Source of the DNA: Steromphala cineraria
Taxonomy: Eukaryota > Mollusca > Gastropoda > Trochida > Trochidae
Assembly (NCBI GenBank): GCA_916613615.1
Contig: OU744731.1
Location: 18,198,328-18,262,327 of the forward strand
Reading direction: 5' to 3'
DNA: 64,000 nucleotides
Under the pieces are notes generated by a model. It saw nothing but the letters and a program-made list of their open reading frames with translations. It was not told the origin of the DNA and made no database searches. Positions 60,053 through 64,000 of the stretch are shown one piece after another. Numbering within the stretch: position 1 is the stretch's first letter; every line of letters starts with the position of its first letter. Made by a program: the position numbers and the translations under genes.

Positions 60053-60968
60053 GGTGGTAAGTCACAGAGAAATTCTCAACAGTATACAGACAAGTTGAAT
60101 GATAATGTTTCTTAAGTGTTGACAGTTCGAGTTTGAGATTAATTCTCTGAAAATAGCATACAATCGTTCGAGTAGCTATTTTTGCCTCACGCTTTGTGAT
60201 CGAAAGGTTTTGAAATAAAATATCCTTTCTATCATATTTGGCGCATGAGCCCATCTTTTTAAATACTGCTTATCAATTGATCGCGAATCACGCATCAGAC
60301 TTCATTCCCTCTCTATGTCAAAATTTGCCTAGAAAATCATTAATCACTTTTTCAGTTTTATGCCAATATGATGAAATAATTTTGGAAAAATGAGTGATCT
60401 TAATATGGTAATTCTACACAGACGTGTTAGGTTTCGAAAAGGCCATATTGATTTGACACATTGGTGACTTAAGACCACCTTCTTAAATAGCATACATGTA
60501 CATCAATTAATCACTTTAAACGGTTTTCATAAAAGTCATCGATCACTTCGTCAATCGGATGCTAAAAGAAGATTCAAATTTGGAATAATTACATATTATA
60601 GATAATTATTCTAGCAAGGGGTGTTAGGTTTCGAATAGGCCATATTGAAATGAGGGTTACACATTGTCTTATCTTATCTTTATGATGCATTTTGTTCACA
60701 TTTTCTATATCCACGCTAACCTTTAATTCTAGAAGATCACAATAACTTTGATCCCAGTTTAGATGAAATGAATGAAAATGTTTTCTTTTAGAACGTATCT
60801 TTGACTAAATCAAACTAATTCTAGTTTTATTCACGTTGAGTCTAAACTATTCATTTCTTCACACAGAAGTAGCTAAAGGCATAAAATGCTGATCCAACCC
60901 CGTCGCAGACGACTGTGCGTCGAGGAAAAAGAGTGCAAAATATAAACTTTATTGGGAACATCCAGCAA

Positions 60969-61009
60969 GGCTTTCCTCTCATTCACAGTCCGTTGTGGAG
61001 AGGAAAGCC
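60969..61009. repeat. Perfect 12-bp stem hairpin
   Basis: GGCTTTCCTCTC at 60,969-60,980 and GAGAGGAAAGCC at 60,998-61,009 enclose a 17-base loop. Not a recognised RNA motif. Confidence 0.6.
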
Positions 61010-61081
61010 CAGATACCTTTTTTTAGATTTTGTTTCCCTCGAAACAAGGTCGATTTTAATCAGACTGCACCTAGTCGCTTC

Positions 61082-61707
61082 CATTCTCTCCCCACAGAGG
61101 CAGATCAAGTCATGTTGATTTAGCCTATGTTCTATTACGCCGACATCCGTGGGTTCCGGCAGTTTCCCCTGGCGGAAAAAGACTGCATCACAGTACATTT
61201 GAAATTCTTTATCAATTGACAACGCTTCTCGCATGGAAAGTTTGCTTCACATGAATGTTTCCTCTTTCCAACATATCCCTGCACGTGCACCATAAACCAT
61301 GTATGAAATAACACATTTTGCACGTTTTTGCAATTGCACAATTGTAGCATTCTCTCCCCACAGAGGCAGATCAAGTCAAGTCATGTTGATTTAACCTCTG
61401 TTATATTACGCCGATATCTGTGGGTTCGGGCAGTTTCCCCTGGCGGATAAAAACTGCATCACAATCCAATTGAAGTTCTTTAGCAAATGACAACGCTTCT
61501 CGCATGGAAAGGGTGGTTCATATCACAATGCTTTTGCCTTGATTCAGTATCCGAAACGATGATTTAAGAACAGCGTTGCTGATTGCACAACAAACTTTGA
61601 TTGCCTGAGCTCTAATCAGGCATCTCCCATTCTATCCCACAAACTCGGCGTAATAGAACAGAGGCTAAATCAACATGACTTGATCTGCCTCTGTGGGGAG
61701 AGAATGC
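61082..61707. repeat. Direct plus inverted repeat cluster
   Basis: A ~160-bp unit (cattctctccccacagaggc ... cgcttctcgcatggaaag) occurs at 61,082-61,240 and again at 61,348-61,510. Its first ~60 bp recur inverted at 61,646-61,707, ending gtggggagagaatg. The whole looks like a foldback element with one arm duplicated. No coding content. Confidence 0.8.
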
Positions 61708-62338
61708 GTCGCTTCATAATGTTGTGACTTGGGCAACCTCTGTAAGGTGAGAAGTAGCATTCGTACGAAGTAAGAGGAAGTCACAAAATCTATTTTAAAC
61801 TGCATGTACGAAGATTTATTCACAAATGTTAAAAGAAACATTCAATTTGACACTAAGACCTTCATCTGTATTATTTGCTGCTGGATTGGACCAATGATAT
61901 CCCACGAAATAACAAATCTCAATATAAAAATTTATTTTTTATTCAAATTTACATGCTGCACAAACGAGCAATAAACGATTCATTACATCAAATCAAAAGA
62001 TAAATCGCAATGAACTCTTGTTTTAACTGTGGGGCTACTTTTGTCATTCATGGAACTTGATTCATGATATTTACGAACCGAAAGTAAATTTAGAAAGTAG
62101 CCATCTAAGTATATAAAATATAATTCCTATTAGCCTATTTCAGACATCAATACAAATCATTCAGACATAAGCATAAACATACTAATTCACATATTGACTG
62201 AATTATTTAATTTTGACTCTCTTATCAAGCAGCATTTCAACAACCGAAATCATGCAGAAATCAGGCCACCTCAATGTAATATAGAGAATCAAGTAACAGC
62301 AATAATGCTATGAACCGTTATTGTGCCATCAGAAGATC
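61708..62338. other. AT-rich spacer, no gene seen
   Basis: No recognisable open frame or repeat. Confidence 0.5.
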
Positions 62339-62656
62339 TTAAAGGGGCAGTAGCACGTTTTTAGGGGGATTATAAGGCGATGTCAGGAAAACGAAAATTA
62401 ATGGTTCCAATTGAAAGACAATGTAGTTAAACTAAATGGGGCAGTAATAATTCAAATACATAACCTTAAGTTTAGCCATGCGATTCCTTTTTCTTACACA
62501 AAATGAATAAAAGGTGTTCACACAAAAATGGCGGCCAATGAACTTTATGTGAATCTTTATAATTCGTCCTCTGACTGTGGATGATTGGTTTGTGTTATGA
62601 GATTTTTTACACCATCAAAGTAATACATTTAACATTAACTTACAATTATCAGTGAC
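62339..62656. mobile_element. MITE, TTAA-AGGGGC family, copy 5 (right end displaced)
   Basis: It starts with TTAAAGGGGCAGTAGCACG and follows the family as far as ttacaattatcagtga, then abruptly gives way to the AACGTT repeat block. About 50 bp, including the right terminal repeat, are missing here. Confidence 0.8.
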
Positions 62657-64000
62657 CCAGCAAACAATTTTACGTTGTCACAACGTTGTGGCAACGTCGT
62701 GTGAAGGTGTCAATAACGTTATTTTATAATGTTATTTTGACGTAATTTGTAGATTCCTTTTTACGTAATTTTGACGTAATTTCGTAACGTTACAAAGCCA
62801 ATGTTGTGCCAACGTTTTGCCCCAACGTTATTTGTAGATTCCTTATAACGTCATTCAAACGTTGTTGTAATGTTGTTTAATGACGTTATGAAACCAACGT
62901 CGGGGAAATGTTATTTTCTAATGTTAGTTTTACGTCATTTGTAGATTCCTTTTTACGTAATTTTAACGTAATTTGATAACGTTATAAAACCAATGTTATG
63001 GCAACGTTGTTTTCTTATGTTATTTTGACGTAATTTGTAGATTCCTTTTTACGTATTTTTAACGTAATTGTGTAACGTTACAAAACCAACATTCTGGAAA
63101 CGTTGTTCTTGGACATTATTTGTAGATTCCTTTTAACGTCATTCAAACGTTGACTTGTAATGTTATTATACCAACATCCACATAACGTTATTTTCTGATG
63201 TTATCATGATATAATTTGTGGACATCTTTTTACGTAATTTTGTAACGTTACAAAATCAACTTCCTGGCAACGTTTTCTTAGATGTTATTTGTAGATTCCT
63301 TAAAACGTTATTCAAACGTCAATTTATAACGTTATGAAACCAACATCTAGGTAATGTTATTTTCTAATGTTATTATGACGTTATTTGTAGGTTCGTTATT
63401 ATATGTAATTTTAACGTTGCAATAGTTATGTTGTGACAACCTTTTTCTTAATGTTATTTGTCGATTCCTTAGAACGTAATTCTAACGTCGTTTTATAACG
63501 TTTTAAAACCAACATACGAGTAATGTTCTTTTCTAATGTTATAATGACGTTATTTGTAGATTTATTTTAACGTTAGTTTAAAACGTTACAAAACTAATGT
63601 TCTGGCAACGTTTTTTTCAAACGTTACCAATAGATTCATTTTAACTTCATTCTAACATTATTTTGTAACGTTACAATACCAACATTCAGATAACGTTGTC
63701 CTTCTTATGCGATTCAAACGTTATGTTTGACGTCATCTCAACATTGCAAAAAAAACGTCAATTTAACATTGGAAACAAACCTCCCTTGAATGTTGTAAAC
63801 CAATATACCTTGAATGTTGTCAACAAACGTCCTCTTAATGTCGTAAACCAACGTCCTCTGAATGTTGTTAACAAACGTTAGTAGAACATTGTGACATAAC
63901 CTCCCCTGAATGTCATAAACAAACGTCCAAAACAACATTATTCAATCAGGTCATGAATTAATGTTTCTCAAACTTTGTTAACCAGCCTCTGAACGTTGTA
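62657..64000. repeat. AACGTT-rich tandem array with ~169-bp higher-order period (continues past window)
   Basis: It begins cccagcaaacaattttacgtt. The marker ttgtagattcc and variants occur at 62,749, 62,834, 62,941, 63,037, 63,122, 63,218, 63,291, 63,387, 63,460, 63,556 and 63,631. From 62,941 the spacing alternates ~96 and ~73-85, so a two-part unit of ~169 bp repeats (63,122, 63,291, 63,460, 63,631). After 63,780 a different 24-bp period appears (aatgttgtaaaccaacgtcc type). Confidence 0.85.

Noticed and set aside
63696..63881. Open frame with an octapeptide repeat
   Set aside because: Explained by the 24-bp tandem DNA repeat; no evidence for a protein.

Overview
The window looks like AT-rich nuclear DNA from an invertebrate animal, most plausibly a bivalve or other mollusc. 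The reasons are spliceosomal introns, an invertebrate-type RING/B-box/NHL-like TRIM gene, LINEs, a DIRS-order (Ngaro-like) retrotransposon, and two dispersed repeat families with tandem cores plus an ACGG-type microsatellite, the layout of molluscan pearl/DTC84-type elements. The organism call is inference; no species marker was recognised.

Layout. 1-17,560: a diverged direct duplication (1-8,010 and 11,683-17,560). Each arm holds two decayed copies of a smaller coding-like module. Arm 1 carries an extra 170-bp-core repeat element (6,331-7,772). A 5'-truncated LINE with a 751-codon open reverse transcriptase frame (8,651-10,997, minus strand) lies between the arms. 17,560-30,200: mostly non-coding, but with exon-like islands on the plus strand (18,133-18,548; 18,731-18,793; 19,879-20,027; 25,102-25,243; 26,125-26,314; 26,911-27,129). 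Some resemble the module in the duplicated arms. They look like relics, or one partly intact copy, of a secreted cysteine-containing, possibly Ig-like protein gene. 30,223-31,285: a repeat element with a ~146-bp core. 31,490-36,686: the one convincing host gene, a two-coding-exon TRIM protein of 602 aa; its intron holds a foldback, a tRNA-like remnant and an L2-like LINE tail. 36,690-50,280: intergenic DNA with MITEs, two further LINE remnants and a second 170-bp-core element.

50,281-60,052: a complete-length Ngaro-like tyrosine-recombinase retrotransposon on the minus strand. It has perfect split direct repeats, gag (zinc knuckle), RT/RNase H and recombinase. It is interrupted by a 1.8-kb tandem-core element with 5-6 bp flanking duplications and by an hAT-like MITE with 8-bp flanking repeats. 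Its gag reading frame appears to be split by an intron. Frameshifts and in-frame stops suggest this copy is not autonomous.

60,053-64,000: nested inverted/direct repeats, a truncated MITE, and a tandem array rich in AACGTT with a ~169-bp higher-order period that runs off the window edge.

The window shows no operon-like organisation. Its main logic is one host immune/ubiquitin-type gene embedded in several generations of nested mobile elements.
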